Made by a program: the position numbers and the translations under genes
Notes under the pieces: generated by a model
Seen by the model: only the letters and a program-made list of their open reading frames with translations
The model's database searches: none
Told to the model about the DNA's origin: nothing
Assembly: GCF_016865485.1 (NCBI RefSeq)
Contig: NZ_AP024452.1
Coordinates: forward strand, 1,014,501-1,078,500
Source: Luteitalea sp. TBR-22
GTDB lineage: Bacteria > Acidobacteriota > Vicinamibacteria > Vicinamibacterales > Vicinamibacteraceae
Reading direction: 5' to 3'
Length of the DNA stretch: 64,000 nt
Part shown: in pieces, positions 9,094-17,372 of the stretch
Position numbering within the stretch: the stretch's first letter is position 1
Layout of the letters: every line of letters begins with the position of its first letter

Positions 9094-10020
9094 ATGCACG
9101 TCGCCACGCTGGTCACGGTCGTCGTCGGTGCCCTCCTGCTGATGCAGCCCGGGGCCACCCCCGGTCCGGCACGCCCGTCCGCGGTACGGTCGTTGCGCGG
9201 GCAGTCGCTTCACCCGCCCGATCCGCTGCCCAATCGCGCCGCGCTCGAGCGGGACCTCCAGCAAGCGCAGTCGGTGGCCAACACGAGCACGCCCGAGGCG
9301 ATCATCTGGATCGGCCGTCGGCAGGCGTACCTGTGGCGCTACGAGGACGCCATCGCCACCTTCACCCGTGGCGCGCGCCTCCATCCCGACGACGCGCGGA
9401 TCTACCGCCATCGGGGTCATCGCTACATCACGACACGCCAGTTCGCGCTTGCCCAGGAGGACCTCGAGCGAGCCGCCGCGCTGATCGCGGGGCGCCCCGA
9501 CGAGGTCGAGCCGGATGGCGCCCCCAACGCCGCAGGGGTGCCGCGCAGCACCCTGCACTTCAACGTCTGGTACCACCTCGCGCTCGCCTACTACCTGCAG
9601 GCGCAGTACGAGCGGGCGGCCGACGCGTGGGCCCAGTGCCTGCGCGTGTCGAGGAACGACGACTCGGTGGTCGCCGCGAGCGACTGGCTGTGGATCTCCC
9701 TGATGCGGTTGGGCCGGCGCGGTGAAGCCGCGCAGGTGCTCGAGCGCATCACGCCGACCATGGAGATCCTCGAGAACGGCGCGTACCACCGCCGCCTGCT
9801 GATGTACGCGGGCCGCGAGCGTCCCGAGGCGCTGCTCGACGCCTCGACCGCCGACGCCACCACGCTGGCGACGCAGGGCTACGGTGTCGGCAACTACTAC
9901 CTGGTCACGGGCGACACGCAGCGGGCCGTAGCGGTGTTCGAGCGGGTGGTGGCGGGCACGGGGTGGAACGCCTTCGGCTACATCGCCGCCGAGGCCGACC
10001 TGGTGCGCATGGGGCGGTGA
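9094..10020 (+). CDS. Exported TPR-repeat protein
   Basis: A 308-residue protein from ATG 9094. An N-terminal hydrophobic stretch (MHVATLVTVVVGALLLM) looks like a signal peptide or anchor. TPR-like helix pairs follow: AIIWIGRRQAYLWRYEDAI/FTRGARLHPDDARIYRHRGHR, then QFALAQEDLERAAALIAG, then YHLALAYYLQAQYERAADAW, and a last one at GNYYLVTGDTQRAVAVFE. TPR proteins act as protein-interaction scaffolds; no enzymatic domain is present. It lies between two gene fragments that are neighbours in their intact paralogous locus, so it may have arrived with, or split, that duplicated segment. Confidence 0.8.
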   Translation: MHVATLVTVVVGALLLMQPGATPGPARPSAVRSLRGQSLHPPDPLPNRAALERDLQQAQSVANTSTPEAIIWIGRRQAYLWRYEDAIATFTRGARLHPDDARIYRHRGHRYITTRQFALAQEDLERAAALIAGRPDEVEPDGAPNAAGVPRSTLHFNVWYHLALAYYLQAQYERAADAWAQCLRVSRNDDSVVAASDWLWISLMRLGRRGEAAQVLERITPTMEILENGAYHRRLLMYAGRERPEALLDASTADATTLATQGYGVGNYYLVTGDTQRAVAVFERVVAGTGWNAFGYIAAEADLVRMGR

Positions 10021-10192
10021 ACCACTCGAAGAGGGGCGCCCCGCTCCACGCGGATGACGTGCCCGGCCGAGCCGCTCCATCCAGTCGACGCGGTCGAGAC
10101 CCGCATCGAAGCTGAGGATGCGGGCCGAAGGGCGACAGCCGAACCCGCCGCGGCGCTGACGGGCGCACGTCGGCCCATGCGGCCCGGCAACC

Positions 10193-10438
10193 CTACGGCA
10201 GCCTGGTGGCGAGCGCGTTGGTGCCCGCGGCCCAGCGCTGCCCCGCGGCATCCCAGTACATCGCGCGCTCGACGACCTGGGCCGGCGTGTCCCCCAGGCT
10301 TTCGATGATGGCGCCGAACCGCCGGTCCGCCGCGTCAGGGAACGCCGCGCGGACATCGACATTGAACTGGCTGTGACCGGCGACGGTGAACGTCTGCGCG
10401 GCGCTGCCGCGCACGAGCGCCGAGGCGCCCCTGATGCG
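10193..10438 (-). pseudogene. C-terminal fragment of a WYFAEG-repeat protein
   Basis: The stretch AGHSQFNVDVRAAFPDAAD..FGAIIES...PAQVVERAMYWDAAGQRWAAGTNALATRLP matches the last repeat of the large protein at 12481-16263 (VESALYWNTAETRWRAGANLPATRLP). Only about 80 residues remain. Upstream the frame opens into unrelated sequence to 10570, without signal peptide or further repeats. Treated as a remnant of a paralogue. Confidence 0.7.
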
Positions 10439-10555
10439 CCTGGCCTGCACGCCTGTTCCGCTGCGGTCGAACTGTCCAAAGGGATAGATACGACCAAAGC
10501 ACTGCAGATTGGGCCGTTGCGGCCACGCTAACCTCTGGCTCGCATATGTGACGGC

Positions 10556-10621
10556 CGGCTCACGGCTCATGGCTCGAGGCTAGAGATCGCTCCGGAACCG
10601 TCCTGAGTCCTGAGTCCCGAG
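10556..10621 (+). repeat. Heptamer arrays before mscS
   Basis: cggctca twice, tggctcg and aggctag at 10556-10583; then tcctgag twice and tcccgag at 10601-10621. They are related to the ggctcag arrays flanking the nadA-sod gap. Confidence 0.75.
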
Positions 10622-10727
10622 CCGGTCGCCCACGACGTGCGCAACTCACGTGAGTCGTGGGCTCGAGCTCACGGCGGTCATCGGTCGCGCTCCGCGGCGG
10701 GGGCCATACAGAAAGGGACACCCCAGG

Positions 10728-11534
10728 ATGAACACCCAGGCCATTCAGGAATTCGTTGCCAGGAACGCGGCCGATGCCGGCCTCAAGATCCTCACCGCGC
10801 TCGTCTTCTGGTTCGTCGGCCGCTGGCTGATCGGCCGGGTGGTGGCGGTGATCCGCGCGGTCATGGGCCGCAACGCCGTCGACCCGACGCTGACCACTTA
10901 TCTCGGCTCGATGGTCGCGGTCATCCTCAACGTCACGCTGGTCCTCGGCATCCTCGGGTACTTCGGGATCGAGACCACGTCGTTTGCCGCATTGCTGGCT
11001 GGCGCCGGCCTCGCGATCGGCGCGGCCTGGAGCGGGATGCTCGGCAACTTCGCCGCCGGCGCGTTCATGCTCGTCCTCCACCCCTTCAAGGTGGGCGACT
11101 TCGTCACCGTCGGCGGCGTCACCGGGACGGTCAAGGAACTCGGCCTGTTCGGCACGACGGTCGTCACGCCCGACAACGTGATGACCATCGTCGGCAACGG
11201 CAAGATCTTCGCCGACACGATCTTCAACTTCTCGGCGTTGCCGGCGCGGCGCGTCGAGCGAACCGCGCAGCTGGCTGGCAGTGTCGACCCGCTCGATGCG
11301 GTCGCGCGCCTGCGGGCGGCCGTCGCGGCGATCCCGAACGTGGCCACCATCCCGGCACCAGAGGTCAACGTGCTGGACATCAACCTGGTGGGCCCGGTGA
11401 TCTCCGTGCGTCCCTACACGCACACCAATCACTACTGGCAGGTGTACTTCGACACCAACGAGACCATCATTCGTGTGGCGCGCGACGCCGGATGGCCGGC
11501 GCCGACGCCGAGCCAGAACATCAGGCAGGTGTAG
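10728..11534 (+). CDS. Small-conductance mechanosensitive channel, MscS family
   Basis: A 268-residue protein (E. coli MscS is 286) starting at ATG 10728 after a purine-rich GAAAGGGACACCCCAGG. Three transmembrane helices lie near residues 20-38, 58-80 and 84-112. The third has the Gly/Ala-rich pore helix wording (AALLAGAGLAIGAAWSGMLGNFAAGAFMLVLHPFKVGDFV). The beta domain follows (VGGVTGTVKELGLFGTTVVTPDNV), with a C-terminal alpha/beta part. The channel opens under membrane tension to release solutes during hypo-osmotic shock. It is convergent with the SDR at 11547 with only 12 nt between stops. Confidence 0.93.
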   Translation: MNTQAIQEFVARNAADAGLKILTALVFWFVGRWLIGRVVAVIRAVMGRNAVDPTLTTYLGSMVAVILNVTLVLGILGYFGIETTSFAALLAGAGLAIGAAWSGMLGNFAAGAFMLVLHPFKVGDFVTVGGVTGTVKELGLFGTTVVTPDNVMTIVGNGKIFADTIFNFSALPARRVERTAQLAGSVDPLDAVARLRAAVAAIPNVATIPAPEVNVLDINLVGPVISVRPYTHTNHYWQVYFDTNETIIRVARDAGWPAPTPSQNIRQV

Positions 11535-11546
11535 CTGGCCGCGGAC

Positions 11547-12431
11547 TCACGGCAGTCCCGTGAGCTTGCGGCTCACCTCGCGCAACTGGCGGCGCGCCTC
11601 GGCGTCGGCGGCCTGCGCATGCGGCGTGCCGACCTTCTGTCCGACGAAGTAGCTGCCGCTCGGCGCGTCCGTGACGATGGCGTTCATCACGGCGTCGGCG
11701 CCTTCTGCCACGGTACTGCGCGGCGTCATCCCGCCCGACCGGACCATCGTCGTGTCCATGTAGGTGGCCGGGTGGAGCGACTGCACCACGATGCCCTTCG
11801 GCTTCAGCTCCGACGCGAGGTCGATGGTGAACATCACCTGCGCGAGCTTGCTCTGGCCGTACGCGCGGTTGCCGGAGTAGTTCTTCTCGATCATCACGTC
11901 GGCGAAGTCGATCGGCGCGGCGCTCAGTGAAGAGACGTTGACGATGCGCGGCGAGCGGCCCTTCTCGATGACCGGCAGCAGTCGGTAGGTGAGGAGATAG
12001 CCGGCCAGGTAATTCACCGCGAAGGTCGCTTCGTGACCGTCCTTGCTGAGCTGTCGCTCGCCTTCGCGGTTGAAGATGCCGGCGTTGTTCACCAGCAGGT
12101 CGAGGCGCGGGTAATCGCGCGTGATGTCGTCGGCCAGGCGCCGCACCTCGGCCAGCGAGGCGAAGTCGGCCTGGTAGAAGCGGGCCGAACCGGTGCCGGC
12201 GGCCGCGACCTCGTCGACCACGGCCTTGCCGCGTTCCGCGTTGCGACCGTGGACGATGACGTGGGCGCCCTGCGCGGCCAGGCGACGGGCGACCTCGCGA
12301 CCGAGGCCGTCGGTCGACCCCGTGACGAGCACGATCCGCTGGTCGGGGCGTGGTGAGGCCGCGGGCGCAGCGGCAGGACGGGACGGAGCCTGGCCGAGGG
12401 CCAGCAGGACGACCAACAGCATGGGCAGCAT
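11547..12431 (-). CDS. Short-chain dehydrogenase/reductase with an N-terminal export signal
   Basis: A 294-residue SDR from ATG 12431. Cofactor motif TGSTDGLG at 37-44, NNAG at 115-118, catalytic Tyr191 and Lys195 in YGQSK, and a Ser in VNVSSLSA near 167. It resembles the retinol-dehydrogenase/WW-oxidoreductase branch (RLDLLVNNAGIF). Unusually, the catalytic domain is preceded by MLPMLLVVLLALGQAPSRPAAAPAA, a hydrophobic stretch plus Ala/Pro linker that looks like a signal peptide or membrane anchor. SDRs need NAD(P), which is normally cytoplasmic, so anchoring to the inner face of the membrane is as likely as secretion. It is downstream of the transglutaminase-like gene and its first part is duplicated in the fragment at 8704-9030. 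Confidence 0.88.
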   Translation of the reverse strand: MLPMLLVVLLALGQAPSRPAAAPAASPRPDQRIVLVTGSTDGLGREVARRLAAQGAHVIVHGRNAERGKAVVDEVAAAGTGSARFYQADFASLAEVRRLADDITRDYPRLDLLVNNAGIFNREGERQLSKDGHEATFAVNYLAGYLLTYRLLPVIEKGRSPRIVNVSSLSAAPIDFADVMIEKNYSGNRAYGQSKLAQVMFTIDLASELKPKGIVVQSLHPATYMDTTMVRSGGMTPRSTVAEGADAVMNAIVTDAPSGSYFVGQKVGTPHAQAADAEARRQLREVSRKLTGLP

Positions 12432-12480
12432 GGCGCCATGATATGCCGGCGTCCTGGCCGGCCATGGACCGAGGCGGCGG

Positions 12481-15400
12481 TCAGGGGACGTCGGGCAGCC
12501 TGGTGGCCGGGAGGTTGGCACCGGCCCGCCAACGCGTCTCGGCGGTGTTCCAGTACAGGGCGCTCTCCACGAGCACGGGCACGCCGTTGGTCGAGGTCAG
12601 CTCCGTGCCATATGGCATGCTCCCGAGCTCGGGCACCATGGTCGGCAGCCACAAAGTGAAGCGCGAGCCGGGAGGGACCGTGTACTCCTGCTGCACGACC
12701 TGGCCGCTGCCGAAATAGCGGACGCGCACGACGGCCTCGCGCGCCGGGTCGGGATTGGCCACGAGGACGAAGTGCTCGGCGGCCCCGGTCAGGCTTCCGG
12801 CTCCCGTGGCCACGCCCCAGCGCAGCCCCGGGCTCGCCTGTCCTCCGGACGCGTGGGTTCCCGACCACGTCAGCGCGCTGCCCGGCCAGTACATCGCGCG
12901 TTCAGCCACCACCGGCAGATCGGAGGTGACCTCGAAACCCACGGCCGTGTCGTGCAGCGACTCGGCTTCGCCGTCGACGTGCAGGGTCAGGCGACTGCGC
13001 GCGGGCACCGTGTAGGTGCCGACCTCCGTGCGGCCATCGGGGAGCAACCAGGTTACGCGCACGGTGGCGGGCGAGAACTCCGGGTTGGCCAGGAGCAGGA
13101 ACGTGTCGAAGTACGCGCCGGTGGCGCCCTCGGCGAAGTACCACCGCCGCGACGGCCACGGGGTTCCGGCGGCACCGTGGCCGTCCAGCCACGTGCCGGC
13201 GCGGTTCATGTACATCGACCGCTCCGTCGAGAACGGGCGGTTGCCCTCGAGGATCGTGGCGAATGCCCTGCCCTCGAGCTCGGGGATGATCCGGGTCCAG
13301 ATGTTGAAGCGGGAACTCGGGGCGACGTCGAATCGTCGCGTGACGGTGCCGCCGCCGTCGAGCAGGAAGGTCGCGGTCACCGGCAGCCACTCCGAAGAGG
13401 GGTTGACGATCAGGAAGAAGGTTTCGAAGAAGCCCTGCGCGCCCTCGGCGAAGTACCACCGCTCCTGCGGCGCGTCGGTGGACTGGGTGGCGTGAACGCC
13501 AGCGCCGCCGGCCCAGGTCATCACCCGCTCGGCCACCAGCGGCACCGCTGCCTGCGAGACGATCTCGGCCGAGACTCCACCGGACGCGTCCTCGCCGAGC
13601 AGGTCCCGCTCGTCGAACACCTGTCGGCTCCATGCCTTCAGGGTCCGCGACAGGGTCGCGCCCTCGCCGTTGCCGGTCAGCAGCCGCAGGCTGACCGGTG
13701 CATCGACGGGATTGGGATTGGCCACGATCAACCGGGTCGTGAAGCCCGGATCGACCGTCCCCTCGGCGAGGTAGTACTTGAACTGATCGAGCCTGACGCG
13801 GACCTCCTGCGAGACCTCGCGGCCATCGCTGGTCGTGGCCGTGATCGTGACCACCGTGGCACCGGCCTTCACCGGAATGCCCGGCGCGCGCCAGGACCCG
13901 TCGGGGGCGATGTCGCCCTGCTGGCCATCGCTGGTCCGCCAGCGCATTGCGCTGAGATTGCCGGCATGGACCACCGCGCCGCTCATCGTCACGAACGGCG
14001 AGGTCGCCGTCATCTCGGCAGGTGCCGCGATACGGACGGTGGGCAGTAGTCCGGTGGTGAACCGCCACACCTCGCTGAACGGTCCCCATCGCTCGCTGCC
14101 GCGGGCCTGGGCCCTGACGCGCCAGTAGTACGTGCGGTCGCGCTCGAGCAGGATCCCGATGGCGAGCGAGGCGGCGGCCGGCGCGTCGCCAGAGGCTGCG
14201 GGCGTGGTGTAGGTCTCGAACTCCGCGGTCACCGGCGACAGGCACTGCGGGTCGGGACAGACCTGCAGGTGATAGCGCAGGATGCCTCCGGGCGCCGGGA
14301 TGGCCGCCGGCGACCACGAGAAGGCGACCGACGACGGAATCTCCATCACGGCGTCGCGCGCCGGGGACACCGGACCGGCGGGGGCGGTCGGCGCGGGCTT
14401 GTCGGCCTGCTCGCTCCAGCGGACCTCCACGCGGACGTCGGCGTCCCCGTCCGACGACGCGCGCTGCACGCGCAGCGTCGTCGAGCCCTCGTCGAGTGCC
14501 AGGAGGCGCTCGGGGCGCACCTGCCCCTCGAGCCTGGCTGTGAGGTCGGTGAGACGGCCGGTGCCGTCGGGGCTTTCGAGCACTGCGGCGAGGCGCACGC
14601 CGTACGTCGCGCTCGCGCCGGCAGGCAGCAGCGCGCCGGTGAACGACAGGTGGGCGGTGCCGTCGAAGGGGCCGTCCACGGTGCCGAGTTCGGTCGGCGT
14701 CGGTCCCTCGACGCCGGTGAACTCCACACGCTGCAGGGCCGCGGTCCACCCCATGTCCTTGCGGCCGCCTGCGTCGAGGACGAACCGCACCTGCAGGCGG
14801 TCCTCCGCGAGGTAGGGTGTCAGGTCGAGCGACGTCTGGACGTAGTCGCGCTCGTCCGGCGCTGGCGTCCAGATGCGCGTCCACGAGGCTCCCGCGTCGC
14901 CCGAGACCTCCACGGCGACCTCGGCCTGCTCGACCTCGTACACCACGAGGAGGAGGCGCACTGGCGCGGAGCCGCGGCGGCGCAGCGCATACACCAGCGT
15001 GCCGGGCCGGCTGGGGTCGGTCACCTGCAGGGGCAGCATGCCCGCCGCGACGTTGGCGTCCGACACCCACACGCCAGGCAGGCGGAACGCGTCGGCGCGG
15101 AAGTCGGTTGCGGCGAGCGTGAAGCCGTCGGCGTGCCGCTGGCCCAGGAGGCGCAGTCGCTCGCCGGGCCCGAGCGAGGCGGTCACGTCGGCGGCGAGTC
15201 CGACGAGCGGGAACGCGCGCCCGATCGCCACCGAGAGTTCCCCCGGGTTCAGCGTGTCGACGACCGAAAGGTGACCGTTGCCCGCCAGGTTCGTCGTGAT
15301 CGCGGCGTCGACGGCCCGTCCGGCGGTCACCAGCGGCACGGTGTCGATCGAGGTGCCGTAGGCGGGCGGCACCTGGCTGGCGGCCTCGTCGCTGAAGGGC

Positions 15401-16263
15401 GGAGCCTGCGGCGTCGCGTGGAGTTCCAGGCGTTCACCCGGCCAGAGCGGGAAGCGCAGCGCGTACGGCTGCTCGAGGTACGGATCGACGGGCAACACCC
15501 GCAGGTCGGTCCGCGTGCGCAGCAGGATGTCGTGCAGCCACTCGAAGCCGGGCCCCGCGCGCAGCACCAGCGACGGATCGGCCCGCAGGTCGTCGATGCC
15601 CGCGATCGTCCGGTTGTCGGGCAGCAGGAACAGGGCATCCCTGTCGGCGTCGAGCAGGTGCCACCGCCCGTCGAACCACACCTCGGGCACGTCGTGCTCG
15701 GAGTCGCCGAGTCCCTGCCAGAAGCGCACCTGCAGGCCCGCGGCGCGCCACAGGGCGGACAGGGCGAGGGCACGCTGCGTGCACAGCCCGTAGCCGTACA
15801 CGCCCAGCAGCTTGACCGGATCGGTACCCTCCGATGTCCAGAGGCTCGGCATGTCCCAGGAGAAGGTCTCGCGCCGCACGAACTGCCAGAGCGCGCGCGC
15901 CGTCGCCTCCTCGCTGGCCCCCGGGGGCACCACGCGCGCGACGATGCGTGCGGCCGTCGCCCAATCGCGCGCCGGCGTCGAGATGGTGACGCCCTGCACG
16001 GCAGTGCCGCCTTCGTTGGTGAGCACCACCACCGGGTTGCTGGCCAGCGAGCCTGCCGGCACCGTCAGGGGAATGTCGACGCTCGCGTCGACCAGGCGCC
16101 CGGTGGCCGTGGGCGCCGGCGGCTGGGCGCCGGCGCTTCCCGCGCCGAGCAGGATCGCGGCCGCCAGGCCGGCCAGCCTGAGACGTCGCCGCGATGCCCG
16201 CGCGTCCGCCCGCACCCCGTGCGTCGACCTCGAGTCCGGGGACGATGATGTGTGGTGTGGCAT
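12481..16263 (-). CDS. Exported transglutaminase-core protein with C-terminal WYFAEG repeats
   Basis: A 1260-residue secreted protein from ATG 16263. Signal peptide core LRLAGLAAAILLGAGSAGA. A transglutaminase-like core follows at about 100-215, with Cys161 (GYGLCTQRAL), His190 (DSEHDVPEVWFDGRW) and Asp205 (LLDAD) forming a plausible catalytic triad. Beta-sandwich regions come next, including a fibronectin-III-like stretch near 650-740 (SVAFSWSPAA...LRYHLQVCPD) and an Ig-like segment. The C-terminus holds four copies of a roughly 110-residue module around YYLAEG/WYFAEG...LxxNP...V.ERxMYW. Such modules occur in large secreted, often actinobacterial, proteins and are thought to be adhesive or structural. 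Its start is 5 nt after the nucleoside hydrolase stop, so the two are co-transcribed, with the SDR downstream. The reading frame stays open upstream past 16263, but there it only shadows the hydrolase gene. Confidence 0.85.
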   Translation of the reverse strand: MPHHTSSSPDSRSTHGVRADARASRRRLRLAGLAAAILLGAGSAGAQPPAPTATGRLVDASVDIPLTVPAGSLASNPVVVLTNEGGTAVQGVTISTPARDWATAARIVARVVPPGASEEATARALWQFVRRETFSWDMPSLWTSEGTDPVKLLGVYGYGLCTQRALALSALWRAAGLQVRFWQGLGDSEHDVPEVWFDGRWHLLDADRDALFLLPDNRTIAGIDDLRADPSLVLRAGPGFEWLHDILLRTRTDLRVLPVDPYLEQPYALRFPLWPGERLELHATPQAPPFSDEAASQVPPAYGTSIDTVPLVTAGRAVDAAITTNLAGNGHLSVVDTLNPGELSVAIGRAFPLVGLAADVTASLGPGERLRLLGQRHADGFTLAATDFRADAFRLPGVWVSDANVAAGMLPLQVTDPSRPGTLVYALRRRGSAPVRLLLVVYEVEQAEVAVEVSGDAGASWTRIWTPAPDERDYVQTSLDLTPYLAEDRLQVRFVLDAGGRKDMGWTAALQRVEFTGVEGPTPTELGTVDGPFDGTAHLSFTGALLPAGASATYGVRLAAVLESPDGTGRLTDLTARLEGQVRPERLLALDEGSTTLRVQRASSDGDADVRVEVRWSEQADKPAPTAPAGPVSPARDAVMEIPSSVAFSWSPAAIPAPGGILRYHLQVCPDPQCLSPVTAEFETYTTPAASGDAPAAASLAIGILLERDRTYYWRVRAQARGSERWGPFSEVWRFTTGLLPTVRIAAPAEMTATSPFVTMSGAVVHAGNLSAMRWRTSDGQQGDIAPDGSWRAPGIPVKAGATVVTITATTSDGREVSQEVRVRLDQFKYYLAEGTVDPGFTTRLIVANPNPVDAPVSLRLLTGNGEGATLSRTLKAWSRQVFDERDLLGEDASGGVSAEIVSQAAVPLVAERVMTWAGGAGVHATQSTDAPQERWYFAEGAQGFFETFFLIVNPSSEWLPVTATFLLDGGGTVTRRFDVAPSSRFNIWTRIIPELEGRAFATILEGNRPFSTERSMYMNRAGTWLDGHGAAGTPWPSRRWYFAEGATGAYFDTFLLLANPEFSPATVRVTWLLPDGRTEVGTYTVPARSRLTLHVDGEAESLHDTAVGFEVTSDLPVVAERAMYWPGSALTWSGTHASGGQASPGLRWGVATGAGSLTGAAEHFVLVANPDPAREAVVRVRYFGSGQVVQQEYTVPPGSRFTLWLPTMVPELGSMPYGTELTSTNGVPVLVESALYWNTAETRWRAGANLPATRLPDVP

Positions 16264-16268
16264 GCCGG

Positions 16269-17288
16269 TCAGGGGCGGCCTGCGACCGGATGTTCGAGCG
16301 TGCGAGCGAAGTCCGCGATAATCGCCTCGCGGTCGGGACGCTCCCAGATGGTGATCCGGCGCGGGTTGTCCGGACGCTCCTCCCAGCGCGTGCCGACGAG
16401 GGCGGGAGCCGGATGCGTGCGAGCCCGGGCCCACCGGCCGTCCTTGGCGATGGCCACGGCCCCGAGGTCGTACAGCGCCCGGGACGGCGGCGTGCCATCG
16501 AGCCGGATGTGGGCGAACAGGTCGGCGGAGTAGTCGCCGATCGTGCTGAACGTCCCGCCGTGGCGCCCCGTGACCGGCGTGGCGATGCGAGGGCCCTGGC
16601 CGGCGAAGCGCGCCCGCACGTCTGCCGGCGTCACCCGGAGGGCATCGGTGCCATCGGGCTTGCCATACCGCACCACCACCATCTCGAACGGCACGTTCAC
16701 CGACAGCACGTAGCGCAGGGCCTCCGGGTCGTTGTCCTGGTTGTACTCGCCGGGGTCCGGGTAATTGGACCCGAGCCACACGATGCGCACCTTCCCGGCA
16801 ATCGTCGGATCGGCCGCGAGGGCGAGGGCGACGTTGGTCAGCTTGCCGATCGGCAGCAGGACGAGCGGCTCGCCCTCGGTGGCGGCCCTGGCGGCCGCCA
16901 CGATGAAGTCGACCGCCGCCTTGCCGTCGTAGGCGGCCTCGGCCAGGTGGGCCCGGATGTCGGCAAACGAGCCGTTCGCCCCGGCCCGCAGCGGCACGTG
17001 CGCTTCGACCTGGCACAGCGCCATGACGCGGCGGGCTTCCTCGACGTGGCTGGCGATCCCGCCTCCGCCGCTGGTGGCATTGACCGTCACGCCCACCACG
17101 CGGAACGCGTCGCCGTTGAGCAGGACGTACGCCAGCGCGTGCTGGTCGTCGAGCTCGTTGTTGGCGTCGGTGTCGACGATCACCGGCAGGCGCGCCGACT
17201 GCCCCCGTGCGGGCGCGGTCAGGACCGGGGAGAGCAGTCCGGCCACGATCAGAGCGAGCGAGAGTGCGCGGGCGGACATGGACGACAT
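16269..17288 (-). CDS. Exported inosine-uridine-preferring nucleoside hydrolase family protein
   Basis: A 339-residue protein. Signal peptide MSSMSARALSLALIVAGLLSPVLTA..G, then VIVDTDANNELDDQHALAYVL with the family Asp cluster at 39-48 that binds catalytic calcium. Further family stretches are LLPIGKLTNVALAL and VWLGSNYPDPGEYNQDNDPEA. The enzyme class cleaves the N-glycosidic bond of ribonucleosides; an exported version would salvage extracellular nucleosides. The canonical DTDPGIDD is altered to DTDANNELDD, as in divergent periplasmic relatives, so substrate specificity is uncertain. First gene of a probable three-gene transcript with the transglutaminase-like protein and SDR. Confidence 0.88.
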   Translation of the reverse strand: MSSMSARALSLALIVAGLLSPVLTAPARGQSARLPVIVDTDANNELDDQHALAYVLLNGDAFRVVGVTVNATSGGGGIASHVEEARRVMALCQVEAHVPLRAGANGSFADIRAHLAEAAYDGKAAVDFIVAAARAATEGEPLVLLPIGKLTNVALALAADPTIAGKVRIVWLGSNYPDPGEYNQDNDPEALRYVLSVNVPFEMVVVRYGKPDGTDALRVTPADVRARFAGQGPRIATPVTGRHGGTFSTIGDYSADLFAHIRLDGTPPSRALYDLGAVAIAKDGRWARARTHPAPALVGTRWEERPDNPRRITIWERPDREAIIADFARTLEHPVAGRP

Positions 17289-17372
17289 GATCGTGCCGAC
17301 GATAGGATGTCGCCGTCAACAGCAGGGCACCACCCCGTCCACGGCTGCGCCCCGCCGCCCGGAGGTCTCCCC

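Noticed and set aside
16264-17319. N-terminal extension of the transglutaminase-like protein
   Set aside because: The frame is open, but the translated part is only the other-frame shadow of the nucleoside hydrolase; the signal peptide starts after ATG 16263.
16194-17372. N-terminal extension of the CocE-type hydrolase
   Set aside because: Antisense to the nucleoside hydrolase; the true start GTG 17373 has a good ribosome site and opens on a signal peptide.
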